Origin: an uncultured Actinomyces sp.
GTDB taxonomy: Bacteria > Actinomycetota > Actinomycetes > Actinomycetales > Actinomycetaceae
Assembly: GCA_915069725.1 (NCBI GenBank)
Contig: CAJZFF010000035.1
Coordinates: 1-10,303, forward strand
Reading direction: 5' to 3'
DNA: 10,303 bases
The notes under the pieces: generated by a model
Seen by the model: only the letters and a program-made list of their open reading frames with translations
Database searches by the model: none
What the model was told of the DNA's origin: nothing
Program-made: the position numbers and the translations under genes
Part shown: in pieces, positions 1 through 6,853 of the stretch
How the letters are laid out: every line of letters begins with the position of its first letter
Numbering within the stretch: the stretch's first letter is position 1

Positions 1-1224
1 CAGGTCGGCGACACCGGCACGGCCGCTGACGCCGATCCGCATCCGCCCCGCCCATGGCGTGACACGACTGTCCTTGAGAAGCCCGAGAACGCGTTCGGCC
101 TCACCAAGAACCGTCAGGCGGCCCCCACCCCGGTCCGTGCGCCACAGGAGACGCTCCCCCACCGCAGCCCCCCTCTCCTCGACAAGCAGCCGGGCCAACG
201 CCGTCGAGAGCCCGGCGACAGCGGCACTATCGCCCTCGAGGCAGATGACGCGCCATTGATGGCCGCCGTCGGGTCCGATCATCGACCGCCGCGGCGGAGA
301 CGGAAGGCGTGTGAGGACGAGAACCCGGGCCTGATCGGCCAGAGCCATCCCCTGCGCGACCTCACCTGCCAGGAGATGCTCGGTTGACGCCCCCACGAGC
401 TGGAGGAGCCATCCGGTGAACGCCTTGGAGGACTCGGCGATGAGATTCAGGAATGACCAGGCGAGATCGACTCCCAGGGCCTGGGCGCGCGTGAGCGTCT
501 CCCACTGCACGGTCGCCAGGTAGCTCTCGGGCTCCCCGGTCATGCCGACAGGACGGACAACCAGCCGCATGTCGCCAAGGTCGACCGCCCCGGCTCCTCG
601 CATCCCTCCCGGACGGATCCTGGCGATGCACTCGGCGACCTCGTCGTCGATCTGCGGGGCTGCCGGACCGAAGGGACCGACCACTGTGCGGCCCGCGGCG
701 TCCCGTAAGGACACCTCCCCTCGCAGGATCGAGGCCAGGGCACGCATGATCGCGCTCTGGTTGTCCTTGGCGGCTGCGCGCGTCAGCTGCTGCAGGACCA
801 GGATCTCCTCGTCGCCCGCCCCCTCAGCGCCGACCGCAGGCCCGGCCGCCTGAAGCATGGCCCCCACATCACGGCTGATGGAGGCGAAGGAGACGTCGAG
901 GGGGACCTCGAGGAGATTGAGTCCTCCGACACGGCAGGCCTCGCGCAGGTCGTCGGGCACGGCGTCGAAGGCGATACCGGTTCCTAGCCCGAGCGCGGCG
1001 ACTCCTGCCTCGACCAGTGATGCCACGTACTGCCGCCATGTGCCCGCCTCGGTGTCGGCCATGACGAGGCCCGTGGTGAGAACCAGCTCACCACCCTCGA
1101 GGTAGGAAGCCGGTTGCAGGAGCTCGGTCGCGACGACCCAGGTGACTGCGGCGCTCGGTGCGGGCAGGAGCACCGCGCGAACCCCCAGTTCCGCTCGATC
1201 CACGAGATCCGACACCAGCACCAT
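1..1224 (-). CDS. PucR-family transcriptional regulator, GabR-like, C-terminus cut by window edge
   Basis: The minus strand is open for 408 codons from the ATG at 1224 to base 1, with no stop, so the gene continues outside the window. Residues about 5-125 match the PucR N-terminal domain: LEGGELVLTTG at 42-52, then GLNLLEVPLDVSFASISRD near 109-127. The last visible residues, RIGVSGRAGVADL (396-408), resemble the GGDEF-like CdaR segment that precedes the C-terminal PucR helix-turn-helix. That DNA-binding part, about 100 residues or more in the family, is missing here only because the window ends. It is divergent from gabT. In Corynebacterium glutamicum a PucR-type protein, GabR, controls GABA use genes, so control of the adjacent gabT-gdh-gabD set is a reasonable inference. 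The ribosome binding site is weak (AGG close to the ATG), and GTG codons 2, 4 or 8 are alternative starts. Family call is firm; the regulatory target is inferred. Confidence 0.88.
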   Translation of the reverse strand, partial: MVLVSDLVDRAELGVRAVLLPAPSAAVTWVVATELLQPASYLEGGELVLTTGLVMADTEAGTWRQYVASLVEAGVAALGLGTGIAFDAVPDDLREACRVGGLNLLEVPLDVSFASISRDVGAMLQAAGPAVGAEGAGDEEILVLQQLTRAAAKDNQSAIMRALASILRGEVSLRDAAGRTVVGPFGPAAPQIDDEVAECIARIRPGGMRGAGAVDLGDMRLVVRPVGMTGEPESYLATVQWETLTRAQALGVDLAWSFLNLIAESSKAFTGWLLQLVGASTEHLLAGEVAQGMALADQARVLVLTRLPSPPRRSMIGPDGGHQWRVICLEGDSAAVAGLSTALARLLVEERGAAVGERLLWRTDRGGGRLTVLGEAERVLGLLKDSRVTPWAGRMRIGVSGRAGVADL

Positions 1225-1250
1225 GCCTGGATTCAAACACTGTTCTGTGC

Positions 1251-1285
1251 GTGCTGCACAGGATTCGTGAAATCTTGTGCAGCAC
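1251..1285. promoter_or_regulatory. 35-bp near-perfect palindrome, candidate operator between pucR-type gene and gabT
   Basis: GTGCTGCACAGGATT (1251-1265), a 5-nt centre CGTGA (1266-1270) and AATCTTGTGCAGCAC (1271-1285) form inverted arms of 15 bp with one mismatch. A further TGTGC at 1246-1250 pairs with GCACA at 1256-1260, so TGTGC/GCACA half-sites occur three times in 35 bp. The site lies 27 bp from the regulator's ATG and about 130 bp upstream of gabT, where an operator for divergent control would be expected. No promoter hexamers could be assigned with confidence in 1225-1417. Binding by the PucR-type protein is inference; the symmetry is seen directly. Confidence 0.6.
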
Positions 1286-1417
1286 GCTTAGGTGCTCGGC
1301 CCTAGGCACGGGCTTAGCCTGAAGCAGAACTCATAGCCGAGCTCGTTTCTACGACATCCCCGGAGCGCTCAGTTCCACTGCAACTCTCCGCCCGTCACGA
1401 CACACTGTGAGGTCCAC

Positions 1418-2740
1418 ATGGCAACGCTGCCCCAGACCATTCATCTCGCCACTCCACTGCCCGGCCCCGAAGCCCGTACCCTTGACGAACGCGCCGGTAC
1501 AGCACTACCACGCGCCCTGACCGCAGCCATGCCGACCTTCGCACGGCGCACGGACCGCGGTGTCCTGGAGGACGTGGACGGCAACCGTCTCATCGACTTC
1601 GGATCAGGCATCGCGGTGACGACCGTGGGCGGAGCGGCGGCGCCCGTCGTCGCTGCGATCCAGGAGCAGGCCGAGAACCTGACGCACACCTCCTTCGCCG
1701 TCACGAGGTACGCCGGGTACATCGAGGTCGCCGAACGCCTGAACGCACTGACTCCGGGCAGCTTCCCGAAGAAGACCGCGTTGTTCAACTCCGGGGCGGA
1801 GGCCGTCGAGAACGCCATCAAGCTCGCCCGGAGGTACACCGGCCGCCAGGCAGTGGTCTGCTTCGACCACGCCTTCCACGGACGCACCTCCCTGACCATG
1901 GGACTGACGGCCAAGGTCGCCCCCTACAAGGGCGGCTTCGGTCCCTTCGCCCCGGAGCTCTACCGGGTCCCCGGCTCCTACCCCTACCGAGACGGGTTGG
2001 ACGGCGAGGCCGCCGCCGAGCGCACGATCAGTCAGATCGAGAAGCAGGTGGGGGCCTCCTCCGTCGCCGCTGTCATCATCGAGCCCATTCAGGGCGAAGG
2101 CGGGTTCATCGTTCCGGCGCCAGGCTTCCTCGGCGCGCTCCAGCGCTGGTGCCGTGACAACGGCGCCGTCTTCATCGCCGACGAGATTCAGTCGGGAATC
2201 GCTCGCACCGGGGCGTGGTTCGCCTGTGACCACGAGGGAGTCGTTCCCGACCTGGTGACGACCGCCAAGGGCCTGGCCGGGGGCATGCCGCTGTCAGCAG
2301 TCACCGGTTCGGCCGAGATCATGGACTCCGCCGGACCGGGCGCCCTCGGCGGCACCTACTGCGGCAACCCCCTGGCCTGCGCCGCCGCCCTGGCGACCCT
2401 GGACATGATCGAGGAGCACGATCTCCTTGAACGGGCCCGCGCGATCGGTGAGACCGGCATCCGCCTGATGGAGCAGTGGAAGGCGAAGGATCCTCGCATC
2501 GGCGAGGTCCGGGGCAAGGGCGCCATGATGGCTCTCGAGCTCGTCGACCCCGTCTCACAGAAGCCCGATGCCGCTCTGACCGCCGCCGTCGCACAGGCCG
2601 CGCGCGCACGCGGTCTGATCCTGCTCACCTGCGGCACCTACGGCAACGTCATCCGCCTGCTACCGCCGGTCACCATGCCAGACGAGCTGTTCGTCGAGGG
2701 CATGGGGATTCTTGAGCAGGCACTCCGAGACCAGTCCTGA
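1418..2740 (+). CDS. gabT: 4-aminobutyrate aminotransferase (class III, PLP-dependent)
   Basis: 440 residues, normal for GabT. It transfers the amino group of GABA to 2-oxoglutarate, giving succinate semialdehyde and glutamate in the cytoplasm. Fold-type I class III aminotransferase motifs appear in order: FGSGIAV (61-67), NSGAEAVENA (124-133), FDHAFHGRT (149-157, aromatic/His stacking on PLP), EPIQGEGGF (222-230), IADEIQSG (253-260, Asp255 for the PLP ring nitrogen), TTAKGLAGGMP with the Schiff-base Lys284, and GGTYCGNP (311-318, phosphate-binding Thr313). The ATG at 1418 has GAGG five bases upstream. It is the first gene of a rightward set with glutamate dehydrogenase and semialdehyde dehydrogenase, which supports GABA as substrate. 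5-aminovalerate (DavT activity) or a related omega-amino acid cannot be excluded, because these enzymes share the motifs. Confidence 0.92.
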   Translation: MATLPQTIHLATPLPGPEARTLDERAGTALPRALTAAMPTFARRTDRGVLEDVDGNRLIDFGSGIAVTTVGGAAAPVVAAIQEQAENLTHTSFAVTRYAGYIEVAERLNALTPGSFPKKTALFNSGAEAVENAIKLARRYTGRQAVVCFDHAFHGRTSLTMGLTAKVAPYKGGFGPFAPELYRVPGSYPYRDGLDGEAAAERTISQIEKQVGASSVAAVIIEPIQGEGGFIVPAPGFLGALQRWCRDNGAVFIADEIQSGIARTGAWFACDHEGVVPDLVTTAKGLAGGMPLSAVTGSAEIMDSAGPGALGGTYCGNPLACAAALATLDMIEEHDLLERARAIGETGIRLMEQWKAKDPRIGEVRGKGAMMALELVDPVSQKPDAALTAAVAQAARARGLILLTCGTYGNVIRLLPPVTMPDELFVEGMGILEQALRDQS

Positions 2741-2757
2741 CACCCCACCCACTTCTC

Positions 2758-2774
2758 GAGGCCGTACCGGCCTC
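2758..2774 (+). other. Short GC-rich hairpin in the gabT-gdh gap
   Basis: GAGGCCG (2758-2764) and CGGCCTC (2768-2774) form a perfect 7-bp stem with a 3-nt TAC loop, 18 bases after the gabT stop. No T-tract follows. It may be an RNA-processing or 3'-end stabilising element, or a weak attenuator that sets different gabT and gdh levels. It is seen directly; the role is inferred. Confidence 0.4.
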
Positions 2775-2815
2775 AGCTCACGTTCCTCCACCCGACCAGT
2801 CCAGGAGACAGCTCT

Positions 2816-4066
2816 ATGCCCTCGACCCAGAACCCCCTCGCCGACGCTCGGACACAGCTCGCCGAGGCGATCCAGTTCCTCGGCTTCGACGAAGGAATGC
2901 GCCGCATGCTCGAAACCGCCCGGAAGGAGGTGACAGTCTCCATCCCGCTGCGACGCGACGACGGCACGATGGACCTGTATATCGGGCACCGCGTCCAGCA
3001 CAACATCTCTCGAGGCCCGGCGAAGGGAGGAATCCGATACTCCCCCAACGTGGACCTTGACGAGGTCCGGGCGCTGGCCATGTGGATGACGTGGAAGTGT
3101 GCTCTTCTCAACCTGCCCTACGGCGGCGCGAAGGGCGGTGTCCAGGTCGATCCACGGGCCCACTCGGAACGAGAGCTCGAGCGTCTGACCCGGCGCTACA
3201 CCTCGGAGCTGATCCCCCTGATCGGCCCCGACAAGGACATCCCCGCTCCCGATATGGGGACCGATGAGAAGACCATGGCGTGGATGATGGACACCTACTC
3301 GGTGGCCACCGGGCACACCGTGCTGGGAACCGTCACGGGCAAGCCTGTCGACCTCGGCGGCTCACAGGGGCGGGCCGCCGCCACCTCCCGCGGCGTCGTC
3401 TACTCCGTCCTCAACGCGATGGAGAGCATCGGGGTGAATCCCTCGCAGGCCACCGCGGTCGTTCAGGGCTTCGGCAAAGTCGGTCGCGGCGCTGCTCGCT
3501 TCCTCCACGAGGCGGGCGTGAAGGTCCTGGCCGTGGCGGACGTCTACAGCACGATTCGCAACGACAAGGGCATCGACATCCCCGCGCTCGAGGCCTTCGT
3601 GGATGAGACCGGTACCGTCGACGGATTCCCCGGCGCGGACCCGATGCCTGCGAGCGAGCTGTTCGCCGTCGCCTGCGACGTCGTCGTTCCTGCGGCGATC
3701 GAGGGGGTCATCACCGAGCAGACGGCGCCGATGATCGATGCCAAGCTGGTCGTCGAGGGCGCCAACGGGCCGACGACGCCCGCGGCCGACGCGATCCTGG
3801 CGGACAAGGGGATCCTGGTCGTGCCGGACATCCTCGCCAACGCCGGAGGCGTCATCGTGTCCTACTTCGAGTGGGTGCAGGCCAACCAGTCCTACTGGTG
3901 GACCGAGGCCGAGGTCAATGAGCGTCTTCGTACCAGGATGGACCGAGCCTGGGAGGAGGTCACGGACTTCTCCAAGGACCACGGCCTCTCGCTGCGCACC
4001 GCGGCGACGACGATGGCCGTCAAGCGCGTCGCCGAGGCCCACGTCGCCCGCGGGCTCTACCCGTGA
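2816..4066 (+). CDS. gdhA: Glutamate dehydrogenase, probably NAD-dependent (Glu/Leu/Phe/Val dehydrogenase family)
   Basis: 416 residues, the length of RocG/GudB-type hexameric enzymes. It oxidatively deaminates glutamate to 2-oxoglutarate and ammonium. Substrate-domain motifs: GPAKGGIRYSP (67-77), WKCALLNLPYGGAKGG (93-108) with catalytic Lys106, and PAPDMGTD (143-150) with catalytic Asp146. The Rossmann domain has GFGKVG (218-223). The acidic Asp242 after the second beta strand (VADVY) favours NAD over NADP. NAGGVIVSYFEWVQ lies near the C-terminal end, as in the family. ATG 2816 is preceded by AGGAG at 2803-2807. It sits 75 bp after gabT and 39 bp before gabD, so it probably recycles the glutamate made by GabT. 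A valine or leucine dehydrogenase is less likely, because those are shorter (about 350-370 residues). Confidence 0.92.
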   Translation: MPSTQNPLADARTQLAEAIQFLGFDEGMRRMLETARKEVTVSIPLRRDDGTMDLYIGHRVQHNISRGPAKGGIRYSPNVDLDEVRALAMWMTWKCALLNLPYGGAKGGVQVDPRAHSERELERLTRRYTSELIPLIGPDKDIPAPDMGTDEKTMAWMMDTYSVATGHTVLGTVTGKPVDLGGSQGRAAATSRGVVYSVLNAMESIGVNPSQATAVVQGFGKVGRGAARFLHEAGVKVLAVADVYSTIRNDKGIDIPALEAFVDETGTVDGFPGADPMPASELFAVACDVVVPAAIEGVITEQTAPMIDAKLVVEGANGPTTPAADAILADKGILVVPDILANAGGVIVSYFEWVQANQSYWWTEAEVNERLRTRMDRAWEEVTDFSKDHGLSLRTAATTMAVKRVAEAHVARGLYP

Positions 4067-4105
4067 TGCGTGGCAGGCGACAGTCGATACTCAGGGAGCA
4101 CAACC

Positions 4106-5638
4106 ATGACTGACACACGACCCAGCACGGCGGCTGACACAACCGAGTACACGACCCTCGGAGCCCACCCGGCTCTGGCCGACTACCTGCGCAGGATCCG
4201 TCCCGAGGAGGGGATGCTCCTGGGCGGGCGGATGACGGCAGCGTCCGACGGCGGGACCTTCGACGTCGTCGATCCCGCCAGTAACGCCGTATTCGCACGC
4301 TGCACGGATGCGACGACGGAGGACGCCGCACGCGCCGTCGACGCCGCCTCCGAGGCGCTGCCGGCATGGAGCGCCACCCCGCCCCGGCAGCGCGCGGAGC
4401 TGCTGCGGACCCTGTTCGACCTCATGGTGGGCCAGGCCGAGGAGCTCGCGGTGCTCATCAGCACTGAGAACGGCAAGTCCCTGGATGACGCCAGGGCGGA
4501 GGTTCTCTACGCGGCGGAGTTCTTCCGATGGTTCTCCGAGGAGGCGGTGCGCACCGAGGGCGGTTTCGGCACCTCCCCGGCGGGCGGCACCCGAACGATC
4601 GTCACGCACCGGCCGATCGGGGTGGTCGCCATGATCACCCCCTGGAACTTCCCGGCGGCGATGGGGACCCGCAAGATCGCCCCGGCCCTGGCCGCCGGGT
4701 GCACGGTGGTACTCCGCCCGGCGTCCCTCACACCTCTGACAGCGGTGGCACTGAGCCATCTGATCCTGCAGGCCGGCGTGCCCGCGGGCGTGGTGAACAT
4801 CGTGCCCTCGAGCCGTTCCGCGGAGGTGTCGACGACGTGGCTGGAAGACCCCCGGGTCCGAGCGGTCTCCTTCACCGGGTCGACTCAGGTCGGCCGTGTG
4901 CTCATGAAGCAGGCGGCGGAGAAGGTGCTGGTGTCGTCCATGGAGCTCGGGGGCAACGCGCCCTTCGTGGTGGCGGCCGATGCCGATGTCGACGCCGCGG
5001 TGACGGGCGCTGTTCAGGCCAAGCTCAGGGGTGGTGGCGAGGCCTGCACCGCCGCCAACCGCTTCTACGTCCACCAGGACGTCGCCCAGGAGTTCACCGA
5101 GAAGTTCTCCGCCGTCGTCCGCAACCTGAGGGTTGGGCCGGCTCTGGCGGACGAGGCGAACCAGATCGGCCCCCTGGTGACAACGGCCGCCCGCGACAAG
5201 ATCAACGCCCTGGTGGACGGGGCGGTGGCCGGAGGCGCCGTCGTCTACGCCGAGTCCTCCTGGCCCCAGGAGTCTGCGGGGGCGTTCATACCGGTGCGGG
5301 TGCTCACGAATGTCGCCCCCGACGCCGAGATCGTGCGCACTGAGATCTTCGGCCCCGTCGCCCCGATCATCACCTGGGACGATGAGGACGAGCTGCTGAC
5401 GTGGATCAACGACACCGACTACGGGCTGTCAGGCTATGTCTTCTCCCGTGACCTCGGATGGGCGCTGCGCCTGGCCGAGCGCATGGAGGTCGGAATGGTC
5501 GGCATCAACCGTGGGCTCGTATCCGATCCCGCCGCCCCCTTCGGCGGCGTCAAGCAGTCCGGCATCGGGCGTGAGGGCGCGCGTGAGGGGATCCGCGAGT
5601 TCCAGGAGACTCAGTACTACTCGGTCGCCTGGAGCTGA
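4106..5638 (+). CDS. gabD: Succinate-semialdehyde dehydrogenase (aldehyde dehydrogenase superfamily)
   Basis: 510 residues from the ATG at 4106, which has AGGGAG seven bases upstream. An in-frame GTG at 4070 would add 12 residues but has no comparable ribosome site. It oxidises succinate semialdehyde from GabT to succinate with NAD(P). Aldehyde dehydrogenase residues: Asn181 in ITPWNFP, FTGSTQVG (256-263) for the cofactor, Glu280 in SMELGG, and catalytic Cys314 in GGGEACTAANRFYV. The Glu-to-Cys spacing of 34 is canonical. EIFGPVAP and, at the C-terminus, PFGGVKQSGIGREG follow, as in GabD. Oddity: the usually conserved Lys of the VLKPAS motif is Arg204 (VVLRPAS). The 39-bp gap to gdh suggests co-transcription. 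Glutarate semialdehyde is a possible alternative substrate. Confidence 0.92.
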   Translation: MTDTRPSTAADTTEYTTLGAHPALADYLRRIRPEEGMLLGGRMTAASDGGTFDVVDPASNAVFARCTDATTEDAARAVDAASEALPAWSATPPRQRAELLRTLFDLMVGQAEELAVLISTENGKSLDDARAEVLYAAEFFRWFSEEAVRTEGGFGTSPAGGTRTIVTHRPIGVVAMITPWNFPAAMGTRKIAPALAAGCTVVLRPASLTPLTAVALSHLILQAGVPAGVVNIVPSSRSAEVSTTWLEDPRVRAVSFTGSTQVGRVLMKQAAEKVLVSSMELGGNAPFVVAADADVDAAVTGAVQAKLRGGGEACTAANRFYVHQDVAQEFTEKFSAVVRNLRVGPALADEANQIGPLVTTAARDKINALVDGAVAGGAVVYAESSWPQESAGAFIPVRVLTNVAPDAEIVRTEIFGPVAPIITWDDEDELLTWINDTDYGLSGYVFSRDLGWALRLAERMEVGMVGINRGLVSDPAAPFGGVKQSGIGREGAREGIREFQETQYYSVAWS

Positions 5639-5646
5639 GGGGTCTG

Positions 5647-5673
5647 CTCCCCAGCAGTGCTCGGCTGCGGGAG
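5647..5673 (+). other. Bulged hairpin just after gabD
   Basis: CTCCC (5647-5651) pairs with GGGAG (5669-5673), and GCAG (5654-5657) pairs with CTGC (5665-5668). There is a 2-nt bulge and a 7-nt loop. It starts 9 bases after the gabD stop and may contribute to 3'-end formation together with the larger stem that follows. No T-tract is visible. Confidence 0.3.
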
Positions 5674-5689
5674 TCGATGCCATCGATAT

Positions 5690-5728
5690 GTGCTGGTGCC
5701 CCGGGCCGAGAGCCCGGGGCACCAGCAC
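5690..5728. terminator. Perfect 17-bp stem-loop between convergent operons, probable bidirectional terminator
   Basis: GTGCTGGTGCCCCGGGC (5690-5706) and its exact reverse complement (5712-5728) flank a 5-nt loop, CGAGA. It lies between the gabD stop (5638) and the stop of the leftward binding-protein gene (5753), so it can serve both strands. Neither side has a run of T, so it is not a textbook intrinsic terminator. Such T-poor strong hairpins are common at gene ends in high-GC actinobacteria. The structure is certain; the function is inferred from position. Confidence 0.75.
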
Positions 5729-5752
5729 GTTGACGCTCAGGTCGTCAGCGGT

Positions 5753-6853
5753 TCAGGAGGCCTTGGGGTAGGCCTTCTGGACGGCCTCGAGCATCTCGAG
5801 GGCCGAGTAGTAGTCCAGCCGGAAGGACGAGGGCGGCATGTACTGCACCTTGCCGCCGGTCACCGGGGCCGCCGAGCTGAAGGTCTCGTTGCTGGTGACG
5901 GCGTTCTTCGCGGTCTCGTCGGCGGCGATGACCACCCAGTTCTCACCGGTCAGTCCCGCTTGGACGTTCTCCGGCGAGAGCTGGACGATGTCCTTGCGAT
6001 CGCCCATGGACTGGTCGCCCTTGACGCTGTCGGGGACGGCGGCAATGGTGAAGCCCAGGTCCTTGAGGAGCTGGGCCTGCGGGGCCTCCTCGGTGAAGGC
6101 GTTGGCGCCCTTGGTGCCGTCCCCGGGGACGGTGAAGACCGAGGTCGCCCCCTTCGGGACGGAGATGGCGCTCTTGGCCTTCTCGGCCTTGGTGGTGTAG
6201 TCCTTGACGACGGCGTCGGCCTTGGCCTGGCGGCCGGTGGCCTGCCCCAGGGTCTTGGTGACGTCCTGCCAGGAGTGCGAACCGTAATCGATGACGAGGA
6301 CGGGCACCTCGAGCTGGCGCAGGCTCTCGACGACCTTGGCGGCCGAGTCCTGTCCGGTCTTGGCGACGATGATGAGGTCGGGGTTGCTGCCCGCGACCGT
6401 CTGGGCGAGGTTGTCCTCGGTGCCGTCGATGGCCTTGACGCCCTTGTCGGTGGCCTGCTTGGACCACTGGGTGAAGAAGCCGTTGTCGTCGGTCTTCTCA
6501 TCCTTCTTCTTGGCCGGCGTCGAGGCGACCACCGGGGCGTCGAGGGCCAGCAGCGATCCGGTCAGGGTCACGGAGGTGGACACGATGCTCTTGGGCTCGG
6601 CCTTGATCTCGACGTCGACGCCGTCGTCCCCCTTGATGGTGACCGGCCAGGTGACCTTGGTGGAGGCCTCGGCCGAGGCGGCACCGGAGGCTCCGGCTGA
6701 GGCCGCTCCGGAGGCCCCTGCGGAGCCGGCGGCGGTGGAGGTGGAGGTTGAGCTGGAGGAGCCGCAGGCCACCAGGCCGGTGCTCAGCACCATGGCTGCC
6801 ACGGCGAGGAGGCCCTGCCTCAGGCGGCTGGAGCGCCGCGAGGATGCGTTCAT
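5753..6853 (-). CDS. fepB: Iron-siderophore ABC transporter substrate-binding lipoprotein (FepB/FecB type)
   Basis: 366 residues. The N-terminus has a basic stretch, a hydrophobic core and lipobox LVAC with lipidated Cys30, so it is exported and membrane-anchored. An Ala/Gly/Ser/Thr-rich linker (31-64) precedes a periplasmic-binding-protein class III domain: IVSTSVTLTGSLLALDAPVV, then PDLIIVAKTGQDSAAK, EVPVLVIDYG and C-terminal PPSSFRLDYYSALEMLEAV, which resembles FepB/FhuD-type ferric-siderophore binders. It captures a ferric siderophore and delivers it to the two permeases encoded upstream. The ATG at 6853 has GAAAGGAA (6863-6870) nine bases upstream and overlaps the ATPase stop as ATGA. 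It is last in the operon. The exact ligand is unknown; a catecholate is favoured because the ATPase is so FepC-like. Confidence 0.88.
   Translation of the reverse strand: MNASSRRSSRLRQGLLAVAAMVLSTGLVACGSSSSTSTSTAAGSAGASGAASAGASGAASAEASTKVTWPVTIKGDDGVDVEIKAEPKSIVSTSVTLTGSLLALDAPVVASTPAKKKDEKTDDNGFFTQWSKQATDKGVKAIDGTEDNLAQTVAGSNPDLIIVAKTGQDSAAKVVESLRQLEVPVLVIDYGSHSWQDVTKTLGQATGRQAKADAVVKDYTTKAEKAKSAISVPKGATSVFTVPGDGTKGANAFTEEAPQAQLLKDLGFTIAAVPDSVKGDQSMGDRKDIVQLSPENVQAGLTGENWVVIAADETAKNAVTSNETFSSAAPVTGGKVQYMPPSSFRLDYYSALEMLEAVQKAYPKAS
6677..6724 (-). repeat. Imperfect 24-bp tandem duplication encoding the lipoprotein linker
   Basis: Two adjacent 24-bp units (6701-6724 and 6677-6700) encode the same eight residues, SAGASGAA, twice (44-51 and 52-59). 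A partial third unit, SAEAS, follows. The DNA copies differ at several third positions while the peptide is identical. This spaces the binding domain from the lipid anchor and is a likely site of length variation between strains. Confidence 0.6.

Noticed and set aside
59..1105. Several short plus-strand frames opposite the regulator at the left edge
   Set aside because: The minus strand carries an uninterrupted 408-codon PucR-type sequence. The plus-strand products are Arg/Ser/Pro-rich noise.
1286..1320. GCTTAG direct repeat, CCTAGG palindrome and TAGCCT as a gabT -10 element
   Set aside because: The elements are short, and no matching -35 hexamer lies at a suitable distance. Not strong enough to list as a promoter.
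1441..2233. Minus-strand frames inside gabT (157 and 209 codons)
   Set aside because: Antisense to a fully motif-supported aminotransferase, with no domain or start signals.
4070..4105. GTG at 4070 as the gabD start
   Set aside because: It begins only 3 bases after the gdh stop and has no ribosome site, whereas ATG 4106 has AGGGAG at good spacing. The 12 extra residues do not resemble SSADH.
5657..6700. Plus-strand 347-codon open frame opposite the binding-protein gene
   Set aside because: Composition is Gly/Leu/Val/Asp-rich low complexity with no domain. It lies wholly antisense to a clear lipoprotein gene and is a GC-bias shadow.
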